Shown here: in pieces, positions 17,061 to 26,900 of the stretch
Position numbering within the stretch: the stretch's first letter is position 1
How the letters are laid out: each line of letters opens with the position of its first letter
Origin: Streptomyces rhizosphaerihabitans
GTDB taxonomy: Bacteria; Actinomycetota; Actinomycetes; Streptomycetales; Streptomycetaceae
DNA: 64,000 bases
Direction: 5' to 3'
NCBI RefSeq assembly: GCF_025399795.1
Contig: NZ_JAODTZ010000024.1
Location: forward strand, 62,001 to 126,000
Position numbers and translations under genes: made by a program
The notes under the pieces: model-generated
The model's database searches: none
Seen by the model: only the letters and a program-made list of their open reading frames with translations
What the model was told of the DNA's origin: nothing

Positions 17061-17811
17061 GAGCCGCTGCGGATCGCGCGGGCGGCGAACCAGGTGGCAA
17101 GTGCCGCCAGGCCGGCCGCGACGGCCACTCCGACCAGGGTGTCGCTACCGCTGAACTCGCCTGCGAACAGGGCACGTTCGGCTGTCACGATGTGCGAGAT
17201 CGGGTTGGCTTCGGCCAGTCCGGCGAGCCAGCCGGGTGCCAGCGCTAGCGGCAGCAGTACCCCGGAGAGCAGCATGGTGGGCAGCATCAGGGTGTTGAGC
17301 AGCTGGCCGTACGCCTCTTCGTTCTTCACCAGCAGCGCGAGCCCGTACGCGAGGCCCGACATCGCCAGGCCGACCACGGTGACCAGGGCGAACGCGGCCA
17401 GCACCCCGCCGACCGGCGCCCGCAGTCCGGCGACCAGCGCGCCCAGGGTGAGCAGCCCGGCCTGGAGGGTGAGTACCACGGCGTCCCGGAGCATCCGGCC
17501 CAGCAGCAGGCCGAGTTCGCCGGCCGAGGAGATCCTCATCCGGTCCAGCGCGCCGGACCGGACCTCCGAGATGATGCCGAAGCCGACGAACACGGCGGAG
17601 AAGACGCCCTGTTGGACGAGAAGCCCGGGGACGAAGACCCGCCAGGTGTTGCCCCCCTCGAAGCCCGGCGCCTGGCCGATCCGGCTCAGCAGTGGGCCGA
17701 ACAGGGCCAGGTAGAGCAGCGGCTGCATCAGGCCGAAGATCACCCAGGCGGGCTTGCGGAGGGTGTAGCGCATCGAGCGCTGGAAGATGATCCAGCTGGT
17801 CGCGGCGGTGG

Positions 17812-17815
<4 letters not shown>
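17057..17815 (-). CDS. ABC-2 type transporter permease (leftward operon)
   Basis: A 252-aa membrane protein of the ABC-2 (DrrB-like) family with about six transmembrane segments. The first lies around PAWVIFGLMQPLLYLALFG (residues 22-40), followed by VFSAVFVGFGIISE, and later VGLAMSGLAYGLALLV and LMLPTMLLSGVLLPLAL. The ABC-2 signature appears near NPISHIVTAERALFAGE. It pairs with the ATPase immediately upstream (four-base overlap) to form a half-size exporter or self-resistance pump. It is the second exporter pair of the cluster. Confidence 0.88.
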
Positions 17816-18855
<1,040 letters not shown>

Positions 18856-19237
18856 AGAGTTCCTCCGGTCCTGAACTGAAACAGGACGCCGCGGGATGAG
18901 ATTGACGGACAACGGCCAAGCCTTGGGCGGTCCGTCGGCGTCGCCGCACCGGCAGCGGCCGGGCATTGCGCCACTCTTGCCAATTCCGCGTTGCGGAGTC
19001 CAGCTCCCGGACGGGTCGGAGATGTCGTCTGACAGCAACGTGCCAAAGGCGGCGGCATGGATCCGCCGGATTGTCCGGACTTGGCGACGGGGTGGCCCAG
19101 CCGGCATTCGCGTCCACGAAAAGAAATCTCGGCGGCGGCATTTTGCTGCCGTTCGAATTCCTTGCCGGGGTCTCCCGGCAGGCAGTTAGCTCATGCCCAG
19201 CCACCGGCAGCCCGCCGGTCGATCCGAAAGGAACCCC
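18856..19237. promoter_or_regulatory. Divergent promoter region of the two RiPP operons
   Basis: A 382-bp interval between the leftward exporter and the precursor. It holds a perfect stem-loop TGCCGGG-GTCT-CCCGGCA (19163-19180), about 58 bases before the precursor ATG and probably within its 5' leader or promoter, and an imperfect dyad GGCGGCA-TTT-TGCTGCC just upstream. The precursor ribosome site is GAAAGGA, five bases before the ATG. No second precursor-like small ORF was found on either strand. Confidence 0.5.
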
Positions 19238-19441
19238 ATGAGCACTGCTGTGGACTTCGCCGCGTTCGACGTCAACGAGCTGGCCGTCCTGGACGCCAAC
19301 GACGCCGTCGCGCTGCCCGACATGGGCGCCTCGGTCATCATCATCATCTCCTACACCGAGGACGGCGAGGAGATCCTCACCGAGGACACGCTCAACGACG
19401 TCGGGAGTGGCTCGCTCAGCACCTCCTCCTCCTGCTGCTGA
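19238..19441 (+). CDS. Thiopeptide-type RiPP precursor peptide
   Basis: A 67-aa precursor. Residues 1-31 look like a standard thiopeptide leader: FDVNELAVLD (10-19), then DAVALPDMGA (22-31). This matches the LxVxxLxLxD...VALPxxGA layout of lactazole- and berninamycin-type leaders, after which the core normally starts with Ser. Here Ser32 is followed by an odd block: VIIIISYT (33-40), an acidic segment (41-54; seven Asp/Glu), a GSG linker (56-58), and the tail SLSTSSSCC (59-67). Only two Cys are present, both at the very end. Ser and Thr in 57-65 are the likely substrates for dehydration or oxazole formation, and Cys66/67 for thiazoles. Where the core starts is uncertain: Ser32 by analogy, or the Ser-rich tail by composition. 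A hairpin follows the stop. Confidence 0.85.
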   Translation: MSTAVDFAAFDVNELAVLDANDAVALPDMGASVIIIISYTEDGEEILTEDTLNDVGSGSLSTSSSCC

Positions 19442-19460
19442 TCTCCCGCGGCTGACCATC

Positions 19461-19495
19461 CCCGACTTCTCGTAGTCGGGTGCCGGCAGAGCCGG
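19461..19495 (+). terminator. Hairpin pair between precursor and biosynthetic genes (attenuator)
   Basis: CCCGACT-N6-AGTCGGG (19461-19480) is followed at once by CCGGC-AGA-GCCGG (19483-19495). There is no T-run. Such an element between a precursor gene and its modifying genes usually lets the peptide be made in excess over the enzymes. Confidence 0.55.
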
Positions 19496-19577
19496 TGACA
19501 CCGTACCGAACGGCCGTCAGCGATCGTGCCGCCGGTTTCACGCCGACCGACCGAATCGTGCATTTCCTGGAGTCGTC

Positions 19578-20630
19578 ATGCGAACTATCGATCCGGGCCT
19601 GGCCATACGGGTTTTCGACTATTCGGATAATCCGCGGGAGCTGCTGCGAGAAATCAGCGAGCCCCTGCTGCACCTGAAAAGCTCGCAGCAGCTCCCCGTG
19701 GTCCATGTGCGCCGAGGCTGGCTGCACGGCTCACACCTCCTCCTGACCCTCCGCCCTTACGGCGAACGGACCGTCGACGCCGACGAGTTCGTCGCCACCG
19801 TGACCGCACTGGCCGCCGCCCGCGGCGCGAGCGCCCCGGACCAGCAGACCTACCTGCGCCGCGCGCAGGAACTCGCCCGCTGGGAGAACGTCCGGGACGA
19901 GTTGCTGCCCTGCCATCCGCAGGGCACCGTGATCGCCGAACCGCACCGGCCGCGCACCGATTCCCCGGCGCTCTCCCAGGCCGTCGACCAGATCATGGGA
20001 CGCTTCCTCGAACCGGCGCTCGGCTCGCTGGCCGTCCCCGAGGCCGACCTGCTGCCGCACCTCGCCCAGGTCCTCGCGCTGCTCGCCCGCACCCACCCGC
20101 GCGGCATCAGCGCCGGCGCGCTGCCGTACCGCTCGCACGCCGAGGGCGTCGCCTCGGCGACCGGGAAGCACGCCGACCTCAGATCCGCCTTCGCCGCACG
20201 CTACTTGAGTGACCGTCAGGTCTTCCTCGACGCCCTTCAGGCACCGGTGCAGAGCGACACCCTGCGGTCCTGGGAACGGGCCATGCAGTACGCCTGGGGA
20301 GTAGCCGAGGCCCACACCGCCGGCCAGGCCGTCGACGACCGTGTCCTGCAGGGCGCGGCCGGCGGCGGGGACTGGGAGCACCCGCTCGGCACCCCGGTCC
20401 GCAGCGAGTTCATCGGCGCGGTCCTGGACGGCGGCATGCTGCGCAAGCCCTCCTACCGTCACATCGCGCACCGGATCGTGCTGAACGTCCTCTACGCCGG
20501 CCTGACCTGCTTCGGCATCACCCCGATGCAGCGGTACTACCTCTGCTACGGACTGGGCGAGGGGACCGACGAGTTGACCGGTGTGTCGTCCATCGAGCGG
20601 GTGCAAGCCTTCAGCAGGGAGCTGGCGTGA
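19578..20630 (+). CDS. LanB elimination-domain-like protein, probable pyridine synthase (TbtD/TclM-like)
   Basis: A 350-aa protein of the LanB C-terminal (elimination) superfamily. The core strand VVHVRRGWLHGSHLLLTLRP (40-59, approximately) corresponds to WFFLRYWQGGPHLRLRI of the elimination enzyme in this cluster. At the C-terminus the catalytic HMTQNRLG motif of that enzyme is replaced by FGITPMQRYYLCYGLG, as expected for the repurposed domain that catalyses the formal [4+2] cycloaddition of two dehydroalanines in thiopeptides. It directly follows the precursor, with GGAG five bases before the ATG, and overlaps the next gene by four bases. If the call is right, the product is a pyridine- or piperidine-centred macrocycle. 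A plain elimination role is the main alternative. Confidence 0.6.
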   Translation: MRTIDPGLAIRVFDYSDNPRELLREISEPLLHLKSSQQLPVVHVRRGWLHGSHLLLTLRPYGERTVDADEFVATVTALAAARGASAPDQQTYLRRAQELARWENVRDELLPCHPQGTVIAEPHRPRTDSPALSQAVDQIMGRFLEPALGSLAVPEADLLPHLAQVLALLARTHPRGISAGALPYRSHAEGVASATGKHADLRSAFAARYLSDRQVFLDALQAPVQSDTLRSWERAMQYAWGVAEAHTAGQAVDDRVLQGAAGGGDWEHPLGTPVRSEFIGAVLDGGMLRKPSYRHIAHRIVLNVLYAGLTCFGITPMQRYYLCYGLGEGTDELTGVSSIERVQAFSRELA

Positions 20631-23206
20631 CCACGTCCTGGAACCTGGCCGACACACCCATGTACCGGGTGAATCCCACCCCGGGTCTGCGCCTGGGCGG
20701 CGACCGGCTCGGTACCGTCATGCGGGCCCTGTTCACCGCACATCGGGACTGCCGGTCGCTGGCCGACGAGGTCTGCGAGGAGCTCTACCAACTCGCCGGG
20801 GTCGCCGTCGGCCGCGAACGCCACCGCCTGCTGCGGCTCAAGCGCGCCGTCTTCAACGACCGCTCCCCGGACGCCGCCGACCTGCGGGACAGCTGGCAGA
20901 CGCCGCTCCCGCCGGCCGTCACCGCCTGGCTGGCCGCCAGCGAACGCGGCCAACTCGCCCGTACCGCACTGGAGGCGGGCCTGCCGGGCTTCCTCGCCGA
21001 GGAGCGTGAACGGCTCGCCCAGGCGGTCGGCTCCGAGCCCTTCCAGCTTTCGCTGGCCCTCAACTCCCCCCAGGTGCTCGACGCGGCCCAGCGCTACCGC
21101 GCCTCGCCGGGGGCGCTGACCGCCCGTCAGCGCAAGTCCGAGCGCGGACTGCTCCAGCACCTCGCGCGCGCCCTGCTGCGGGTCAGTCCGCTGTCCCGGC
21201 TCACCGCCGTCGGCTTCGCCGATTGGTCCGAGGACGGCCGCCGCCTCGACGAGGCCGCCTTCGACCGCCGACGGGCCCACTCCGTACTCACCCCCGACCG
21301 GGCGCTCTTCTCCAGCCTGGTCAACGGCATCGCGGCCCCACCCCGCCCGGGTGAACCCCCCGCCGTCGTCCAGCGCAACGCGATGCTCCGGCGGGAGGGC
21401 ACCCACATCCGCTTCCAGCACGTCGCGGACGGCCGACGGCGCACCCTGGCGGCCGAGCTCAACGAGCAGCTGACCACCGTGCTGAAGCTCACCGTCCTCG
21501 GCCCGCTGCCGGTCGAGCTGCTGACCGCCGAACTCGCCCGCCGGTTCGCGGTGCCCGAGCCGTATGCCGCCCGACTGGTCACCGCCGCCGTCGACGCGCA
21601 GATCCTGGTGGCCGCCCCGGTCCTCGACGAGCAGGCCGCAGACCCGCTGCCGCCCGCCGAGAAGCTGCTCGCCGAGCACCACCCGGAGGCAGCCGCGACG
21701 GTCGCCGCGATCGCCGCCGACCTCGACCTGATGGCCCGGGACTCGGTCGGCGGACGCCGGGCCGCCCTCAGCAGGATCCGCACCGCCGAGACCGCGCTCA
21801 ACGAGCTCAGCACCTGCCCCGCCAGGCTCCAGGTCAACGAGGACTACCTGCTGGAACCCGGCGCCGTCTCGCCCGAGGGCTACCGCGCCGCACTGGTCGA
21901 CCTCGGCCGGGTGACCGCCTTCCAGAGCCTCTTCGACCGGCATCACGAGATCCGCGCCCTGCTCACCCGGGCCTTCACCGACCGCTTCGGCGTCGGTGCC
22001 CGGGTCGACCTGCTCGACCACGCCGACGAACTGGTCACCCTGGTCCGCGGCCGGGAACTCTCACTCACCCGGGCCGACGCCGAGCAGTGGGGCCCCGCCG
22101 ACGGTTCGCTGTCCGAGCTGCGCCGCCGGCGCGCCGCCGCCCTCGCCGTCCTCGCCGCCCGGATCCGCGAGGCCGGCTACGACGCCGAGGTCTCGGTGGA
22201 CCCCGGCCTGCTCGCCTCGCTCGCGGACGGCCTGCCCGACCGCTTCCGGCTCCCCACCGCGTCGTACGGCCTGCTGGTCCAGCCCGCCGACGGTCGGCTG
22301 GTGCTGAATGCCTGCTACACCGGGCACGGCCAGCTGGGCACCCGCTTCCTCGGCGCTCAGGCCGAGCTCGGCAGTGACGTCGCCTCCCGGATCGCCCGCC
22401 GGATCCAGCACCGGTTCGGCTCCGACGGCGTCCGGCTGGTCGAGGACCACGGACTGCACCGGGCCAACATCAACCACCGGATGCGGCTGCTGGACGAGAC
22501 CTTCACTCCGGAGGACTGGCTCGGAGTCACGCTGGCCCACGACTCGGTCGCCGACCGGCTCGATCTGCTCGACCGGGACGGGCAGCCGGTCCGGGTGATG
22601 TCGCTGGGCATGAAGTGGGTCGAACTCCAGCCCACGCCGCTCACCCTGGCCGTCTGGCTGTACGACACAGGCCGGGTCGCCTTCGACCCGATCGGGCAGC
22701 TGCACACCCGGCGACGCGACCTCGACGGCGGCACCGTCCGCTACCCCCGGCTGGTCGCCGGGGACGTGGTGCTTCAGCGCCGCCGCTGGTACCCGGGGGA
22801 CGACCTCCCGTCCATGACGGCCGGCGAGCCGGAGGACGAGGCCGCCCACCTGATCGCCATGACGCGCTGGCGCGCCACGCACGACATACCCGAGGAGATC
22901 GTCATGAAGACCCCGCTCGGCATGCCGGCCGGCCAGAGGCTGTCCGGCGACGCCGCCGCAGCGGCGCTCACCCGCTACCTCAAGACACGCAGCCGGGAGA
23001 AGCCCCAGTACCTGGACCTGGGCAGCGCGCTGATGGTGCGGGTGCTGCCGAAGTTCCTGGAGCGCCGGAGCGCCGGGTTCTTCGAGGAGGCCCTGCCCGG
23101 GGTGCGCGGCGGGGTCACGGCCGGCGAATGGCTGCTGGAGTACGACATGGTGCACGGCCCGGGCTCCGAGCAGCCGCAGGCCGCGTCCGCCGGGGAGGGC
23201 AAGTGA
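20627..23206 (+). CDS. Split LanB glutamylation-domain dehydratase, copy B (TbtB-like)
   Basis: An 859-aa homologue of the N-terminal half of class I lantibiotic dehydratases, which transfers Glu from tRNA-Glu onto Ser/Thr of the core peptide. Visible landmarks are KRAVFNDRSPDAADL (about residues 65-79), the ALLRVSPLSRLTAVGF motif (about 185-200), LQVNEDYLLEPGAVSP, DGSLSELRRRRAAAL, PDRFRLPTASYGLL, GLHRANINHRMRLLDE and VVLQRRRWYPGDDLP. Length is normal for split thiopeptide enzymes. The GTG start overlaps the previous stop (GTGA). It is the complete counterpart of the shorter copy A and is presumably the working enzyme, partnered by the elimination protein at 28438. Confidence 0.88.
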   Translation: MTTSWNLADTPMYRVNPTPGLRLGGDRLGTVMRALFTAHRDCRSLADEVCEELYQLAGVAVGRERHRLLRLKRAVFNDRSPDAADLRDSWQTPLPPAVTAWLAASERGQLARTALEAGLPGFLAEERERLAQAVGSEPFQLSLALNSPQVLDAAQRYRASPGALTARQRKSERGLLQHLARALLRVSPLSRLTAVGFADWSEDGRRLDEAAFDRRRAHSVLTPDRALFSSLVNGIAAPPRPGEPPAVVQRNAMLRREGTHIRFQHVADGRRRTLAAELNEQLTTVLKLTVLGPLPVELLTAELARRFAVPEPYAARLVTAAVDAQILVAAPVLDEQAADPLPPAEKLLAEHHPEAAATVAAIAADLDLMARDSVGGRRAALSRIRTAETALNELSTCPARLQVNEDYLLEPGAVSPEGYRAALVDLGRVTAFQSLFDRHHEIRALLTRAFTDRFGVGARVDLLDHADELVTLVRGRELSLTRADAEQWGPADGSLSELRRRRAAALAVLAARIREAGYDAEVSVDPGLLASLADGLPDRFRLPTASYGLLVQPADGRLVLNACYTGHGQLGTRFLGAQAELGSDVASRIARRIQHRFGSDGVRLVEDHGLHRANINHRMRLLDETFTPEDWLGVTLAHDSVADRLDLLDRDGQPVRVMSLGMKWVELQPTPLTLAVWLYDTGRVAFDPIGQLHTRRRDLDGGTVRYPRLVAGDVVLQRRRWYPGDDLPSMTAGEPEDEAAHLIAMTRWRATHDIPEEIVMKTPLGMPAGQRLSGDAAAAALTRYLKTRSREKPQYLDLGSALMVRVLPKFLERRSAGFFEEALPGVRGGVTAGEWLLEYDMVHGPGSEQPQAASAGEGK

Positions 23207-24936
23207 GGGTCAAACTGCGCCCCGGTACGCACTTCGCACCCGTCCGGCAGGGCGTGCACGTCGCCCGGGACGGCGAGTCCTTCGTCCTCGCGGGGCCGCC
23301 GACGCTGTACACCGTCCTGGACAGTCGGCTGGCGGAACTCAGCGACGGCACAGACGTCGACGCCCTCGTCGCGGCCTTCGGGAGCGAGTCCGCCCGCCCG
23401 GCCCTCGACCGGATCCTGCGCACCCTGGTGGACCGGGACGTCCTGCTCGACCTGGACGCGCTGACCACCCCGGCACCCGACGGGGCCACCGCGGCCCGCT
23501 ACGCCGAGACGCTCGCCTACCTGGAAGCCCACAGCCCGGACCCCTACGGGGACTTCGCGCGGCTCCGGGGCGCGCGGGTGCGCGTGCTGGGGAGCGGACC
23601 CGCCGCCGAGACGGCGGCGCGGTCGCTGCGGCGCCACGGGGTGGCGGACACGGTCGCCTTCTCCGACGGCTTCGAACCGGTGGATCCGGGCTGGGCGGTG
23701 CTGATCACGGATCACGAGCACCCGTCCGGCCCGCCCGCGGCACTGCCGCCCGGCACCCGGGTGGTCGCCGTGCACGCCGGGGAGCACGTGGCCCTGGTGG
23801 CCGAGCTGGACGACGCCACCGGGACGGCCGCCTTCGAAGCGGCCGTCCACCGCGCGGCGGCCTGGGTGGCCGGGGACCCCGAGGCCGGTGCGCCGCGCCC
23901 GCTCAGCGCGGTCCTCGCCGGAGCGCTGGCGGCCCGCGCCGTCCTGGCCGGCCTCACCGATCTCGACCGATCCCCCCGGAGGGCCACGGTGATCCACGGC
24001 CGGCAGCTCCGGACCACCCGCATTCCCCTCCCGGACGGCCCTGCCGCGCAGGACGGGCCGGCCGGTGACCATGTCCCGGCTGCGGCCGGGCCCCCGTCGG
24101 CACCCGCAGGGTCACTCGGGACGTCCGGGGACGGCGAAGGACTCGGCGTCCCGGTGCTGCCGACGGAGAACGCCGATCCGCCGGGGACCGAGGAGTTGCT
24201 GACGGCCTGGACTCCGCTGACGACCCGTTGGACCGGGCTGGTGCGGCGCGGGCGTGACCTGGACCTGGACCAGCTGCCGCTCTGCCTGGAGACCGTCGAA
24301 CTGCTCACCGGTCCGGCCCCCGCCCGGGCCGCCGGGTGGGGGCCGGACCGCGCTGCCGCCGGCGTCGGCGCGCTGCTGGCCGCGGCGCGCCGGCTTGCCG
24401 GGCCCGACGGCGCCGCCGGGACGACCGAGGGGCGCTGGCTGCTCGACGGTCTGCTGCGTCAGCTCGGCGCCGAACTCCTGCTCGGCCGTCCGGGCGACCG
24501 GATCGGATGGGACGGACTCGGCAGCACCGAAGGCCGGACGCTGTTCGGCCTCCTGGAGTCCTGGTTCGGCCGCACGGTGGATCTGACGCATCGTCAGTGT
24601 CCGGTGTCCGACTGGTCGTTGGTGACGGTCACGGAGCAGGACGGGACGGTGGCCGCGACCGAATGGGGCGAGACCCCGTCCACCGCGACCCGGTCGGCCC
24701 TCGCCGCCGCCGTCGCCCGTGCCCAGGCCGACCCCGAGGTGCGCGGGCTGCTCGCCGAACAGCCGGTCGGCACCAGCGTGTTGGAGACCTGCTCGGTGAC
24801 CGCGGTGCGGCTGGCCCTGAACCGCCTCGGCACCGAACCGGCCGTCCGGGGCCGTACCGTCCGCGCCCGGCGACTGACCCACGACCCGGTCACCGGACAA
24901 CTCCCGCTCCACTGCGGGCCGGTGCGGCTCTCATGA
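23203..24936 (+). CDS. TOMM leader-peptide-binding ThiF-like protein (TbtF-like), copy B
   Basis: A 577-aa ocin-ThiF-like cyclodehydratase partner. Residues 1-90 resemble the RRE/winged-helix leader-binding region (VRVKLRPGTHFAPVRQG, FVLAGPPTLYTVLDSRLAEL). The middle is Rossmann-like (VRVLGSGPAAETAARSL), and the C-terminal part (PLTTRWTGLVRRGRDLDLDQ, DWSLVTVTEQ) is shared with copy A. It overlaps LanB-B upstream (GTGA) and YcaO downstream (ATGA), the usual order in thiopeptide clusters. Expected function: bind the leader and activate the YcaO enzyme for azoline formation. Confidence 0.82.
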   Translation: MRVKLRPGTHFAPVRQGVHVARDGESFVLAGPPTLYTVLDSRLAELSDGTDVDALVAAFGSESARPALDRILRTLVDRDVLLDLDALTTPAPDGATAARYAETLAYLEAHSPDPYGDFARLRGARVRVLGSGPAAETAARSLRRHGVADTVAFSDGFEPVDPGWAVLITDHEHPSGPPAALPPGTRVVAVHAGEHVALVAELDDATGTAAFEAAVHRAAAWVAGDPEAGAPRPLSAVLAGALAARAVLAGLTDLDRSPRRATVIHGRQLRTTRIPLPDGPAAQDGPAGDHVPAAAGPPSAPAGSLGTSGDGEGLGVPVLPTENADPPGTEELLTAWTPLTTRWTGLVRRGRDLDLDQLPLCLETVELLTGPAPARAAGWGPDRAAAGVGALLAAARRLAGPDGAAGTTEGRWLLDGLLRQLGAELLLGRPGDRIGWDGLGSTEGRTLFGLLESWFGRTVDLTHRQCPVSDWSLVTVTEQDGTVAATEWGETPSTATRSALAAAVARAQADPEVRGLLAEQPVGTSVLETCSVTAVRLALNRLGTEPAVRGRTVRARRLTHDPVTGQLPLHCGPVRLS

Positions 24937-26900
24937 CCGAGGACACCACGGTGGCGGAAACCCCCGGACAGCCGTCGGCGACCGGGCCCCGGATCGGCCC
25001 CGGTGCGCCGGGCTCCTGGGACTGGCGGACCTGGGCCGAGCGACTGGACGGCTGCGTGCTGACCGCCCATGGCGAGCTTGATCTGGACTGGGAACGCCGG
25101 GCGATGGCCGCCGCCCGTGCCACCGGCAAGGATCTGCTGTCCGTCCGGATCGGCGCCACCGAGATCCAGATCGGACCACGCTGGACCCCGGACGGCGCCC
25201 TGGCCTGCCCGGGCTGCGCCGCCGCCGCCGACACCTACCGCCGCTGGGACGCCGAGAAGCGCCCCGAGAGCGACCGGCGCGAACGCGAGCAGGCAGCCGC
25301 CCACCGGGGCGAACCCGACGCGCGCACCCCCGCCCCCGGTCGGGCGGTCCCCGTGCCGCCGTGGCTGGAGGAGGTGGTCGGTGCGGTGCTCACGGCGGAA
25401 GCCGCGCCCGGGCCCGGTGAGCTGGTGGTCGTCTCGCGGACCGGCGTGGTCGCCCGGCACCGGGTGATGCGGACCTTCCGGTGCCGCCTGTGCGGGGGCG
25501 GCCCGCCGCTGCTGGCCTCGGCCGCCGACGGGCCGCCGGCCCTGCCACGGCCGGTGCCGCGTCCGACCACGGCCGAGGTACCGACCCGGCAGAGTTCGGC
25601 GCCCTTCGGGATGGACCCGGACCGGATGCGGGCCGCGTTCGCGGATCCCCGCTTCGGCCCGGTGGTGCGGATCACCCGCTACGCGTCGGGCGGCTTCCCG
25701 GTGAGCGAGGTCGACGTACTGGCGGGGACACCGTCCGGTCTCGGCCGGGGGATGCGGTTCCGCGAGGCCGAGGCGGTCGGCATGTACGAGGCGATGGAGC
25801 GCCAGGCCGGCTACCCGCACGCGGCGACCGTCGTCCCCGACGTGCCCCACCGGGAGCTCGGTGCTCTCGCGCTCGACCCGGCGATCCTCGGCGGCTACAC
25901 CGACCGCCAACTCGCCTCCCCGCTGAGCAAGGTGCGGCGGTACACCGAGGACACCCCGCTGGACTGGGTGTGGGCCCGGCCACTGACCGGCGGCGAACCC
26001 CGCCTGGTCCCGGCCGAGATCGGCTTCTACCGGTACGGCTACCGGATCAGGGCGGCGGAGGGGGAGATCCGGCGCGGCGCCTTCCTGGAATCCTCCAGCG
26101 GCTGCGCCCTCGGCGGCGGCTTCGAGGAGGCGGCCCTGCACTCGCTGCTCGAACTCGCCGAGCGGGACGCCTTCTTGCAGGCCTGGCACCTCGCCCGCCC
26201 GCTGCCCGCCGTCGATCCTGCCACCGTCCGCGACCGCCAGTCGCGGCTGCTGCTCAGGACGGCCGAGAAGCACGGCTACGACGTCCACCTGCTGGTCGCC
26301 ACCGCCGACATCCCGGTGCCCGCGGTCTGGGCGCTGGCGGTGCGGCGCGACGGGGGTCTGCCGGCCACCTTCAGCACGGCCGGCTGCCACCCGGATCCCG
26401 AGCAGGCGGTGCGCTCGGCGCTGTGGGAGCTGGCCCAGTTGGTGACGGGCGGGCTGAACTGGGATCCGAAGCCGCTGGAGCCGCTGATCGACGACCCCTG
26501 GCAGGTGGAGGAGTTGGCGCAGCACTGGCGCCGCTACACGTTCCCCGAACTGCTGCCTCGGGTCGAACGGGTGCTCGGCGGCCCGGTGCTGCCGCTGGCG
26601 GACGCCTTCGGCGGCTGGCCGCGGCCGTTGATCCGCGCGGCGGGCGGTGACGTGACCGGCGCGCTGGAGTACGTGCTCGACCTCTACCGGGCGGCCGGGC
26701 TCGGCACCGTGCTGGCTGTCGAGCAGTCCACCCCCGATCACTCCGCGCTCGGCATGTCGGTGGTCAAGTGCGTGGTGCCCGGCATCCTGCCGATGTGCTT
26801 CGGGCAGGCACACCAACGCCTGTCCGGCCTCGACCGGTTGCTCTCGCGGCTCGACGCGGATCCGGCCGACCTGCCCCTCGACCCCCACCCCTTCCCATGA
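24933..26900 (+). CDS. YcaO cyclodehydratase with N-terminal zinc domain (TbtG-like)
   Basis: A 655-aa enzyme that cyclises Cys and/or Ser/Thr to azolines using ATP. The N-terminal domain carries CPGC (92-95) and CRLC (184-187), a likely structural zinc site. The YcaO domain (about 225-655) shows ATP-site landmarks: EAVGMYEAMER (280-290), SSGCALGGGFEEAALHSLLE (388-407), ERDAF (410-414) and DPEQAVRSALWELAQ. It ends in the proline-rich tail PHPFP, a feature of azoline-forming YcaOs. It is the only YcaO in the window, so it must serve both ThiF-like copies. The ATG at 24933 overlaps the upstream stop; longer frames read back into the ThiF-like gene. Confidence 0.92.
   Translation: MTEDTTVAETPGQPSATGPRIGPGAPGSWDWRTWAERLDGCVLTAHGELDLDWERRAMAAARATGKDLLSVRIGATEIQIGPRWTPDGALACPGCAAAADTYRRWDAEKRPESDRREREQAAAHRGEPDARTPAPGRAVPVPPWLEEVVGAVLTAEAAPGPGELVVVSRTGVVARHRVMRTFRCRLCGGGPPLLASAADGPPALPRPVPRPTTAEVPTRQSSAPFGMDPDRMRAAFADPRFGPVVRITRYASGGFPVSEVDVLAGTPSGLGRGMRFREAEAVGMYEAMERQAGYPHAATVVPDVPHRELGALALDPAILGGYTDRQLASPLSKVRRYTEDTPLDWVWARPLTGGEPRLVPAEIGFYRYGYRIRAAEGEIRRGAFLESSSGCALGGGFEEAALHSLLELAERDAFLQAWHLARPLPAVDPATVRDRQSRLLLRTAEKHGYDVHLLVATADIPVPAVWALAVRRDGGLPATFSTAGCHPDPEQAVRSALWELAQLVTGGLNWDPKPLEPLIDDPWQVEELAQHWRRYTFPELLPRVERVLGGPVLPLADAFGGWPRPLIRAAGGDVTGALEYVLDLYRAAGLGTVLAVEQSTPDHSALGMSVVKCVVPGILPMCFGQAHQRLSGLDRLLSRLDADPADLPLDPHPFP

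Noticed and set aside
15702..17714. 670-codon plus-strand frame over the M16 proteases and permease
   Set aside because: Spans several real minus-strand genes with zinc and membrane motifs; no domain on the plus strand.
18856..19237. Second precursor peptide in the divergent region
   Set aside because: Small frames on both strands lack the leader motif, Ser/Cys-rich tail and ribosome sites.
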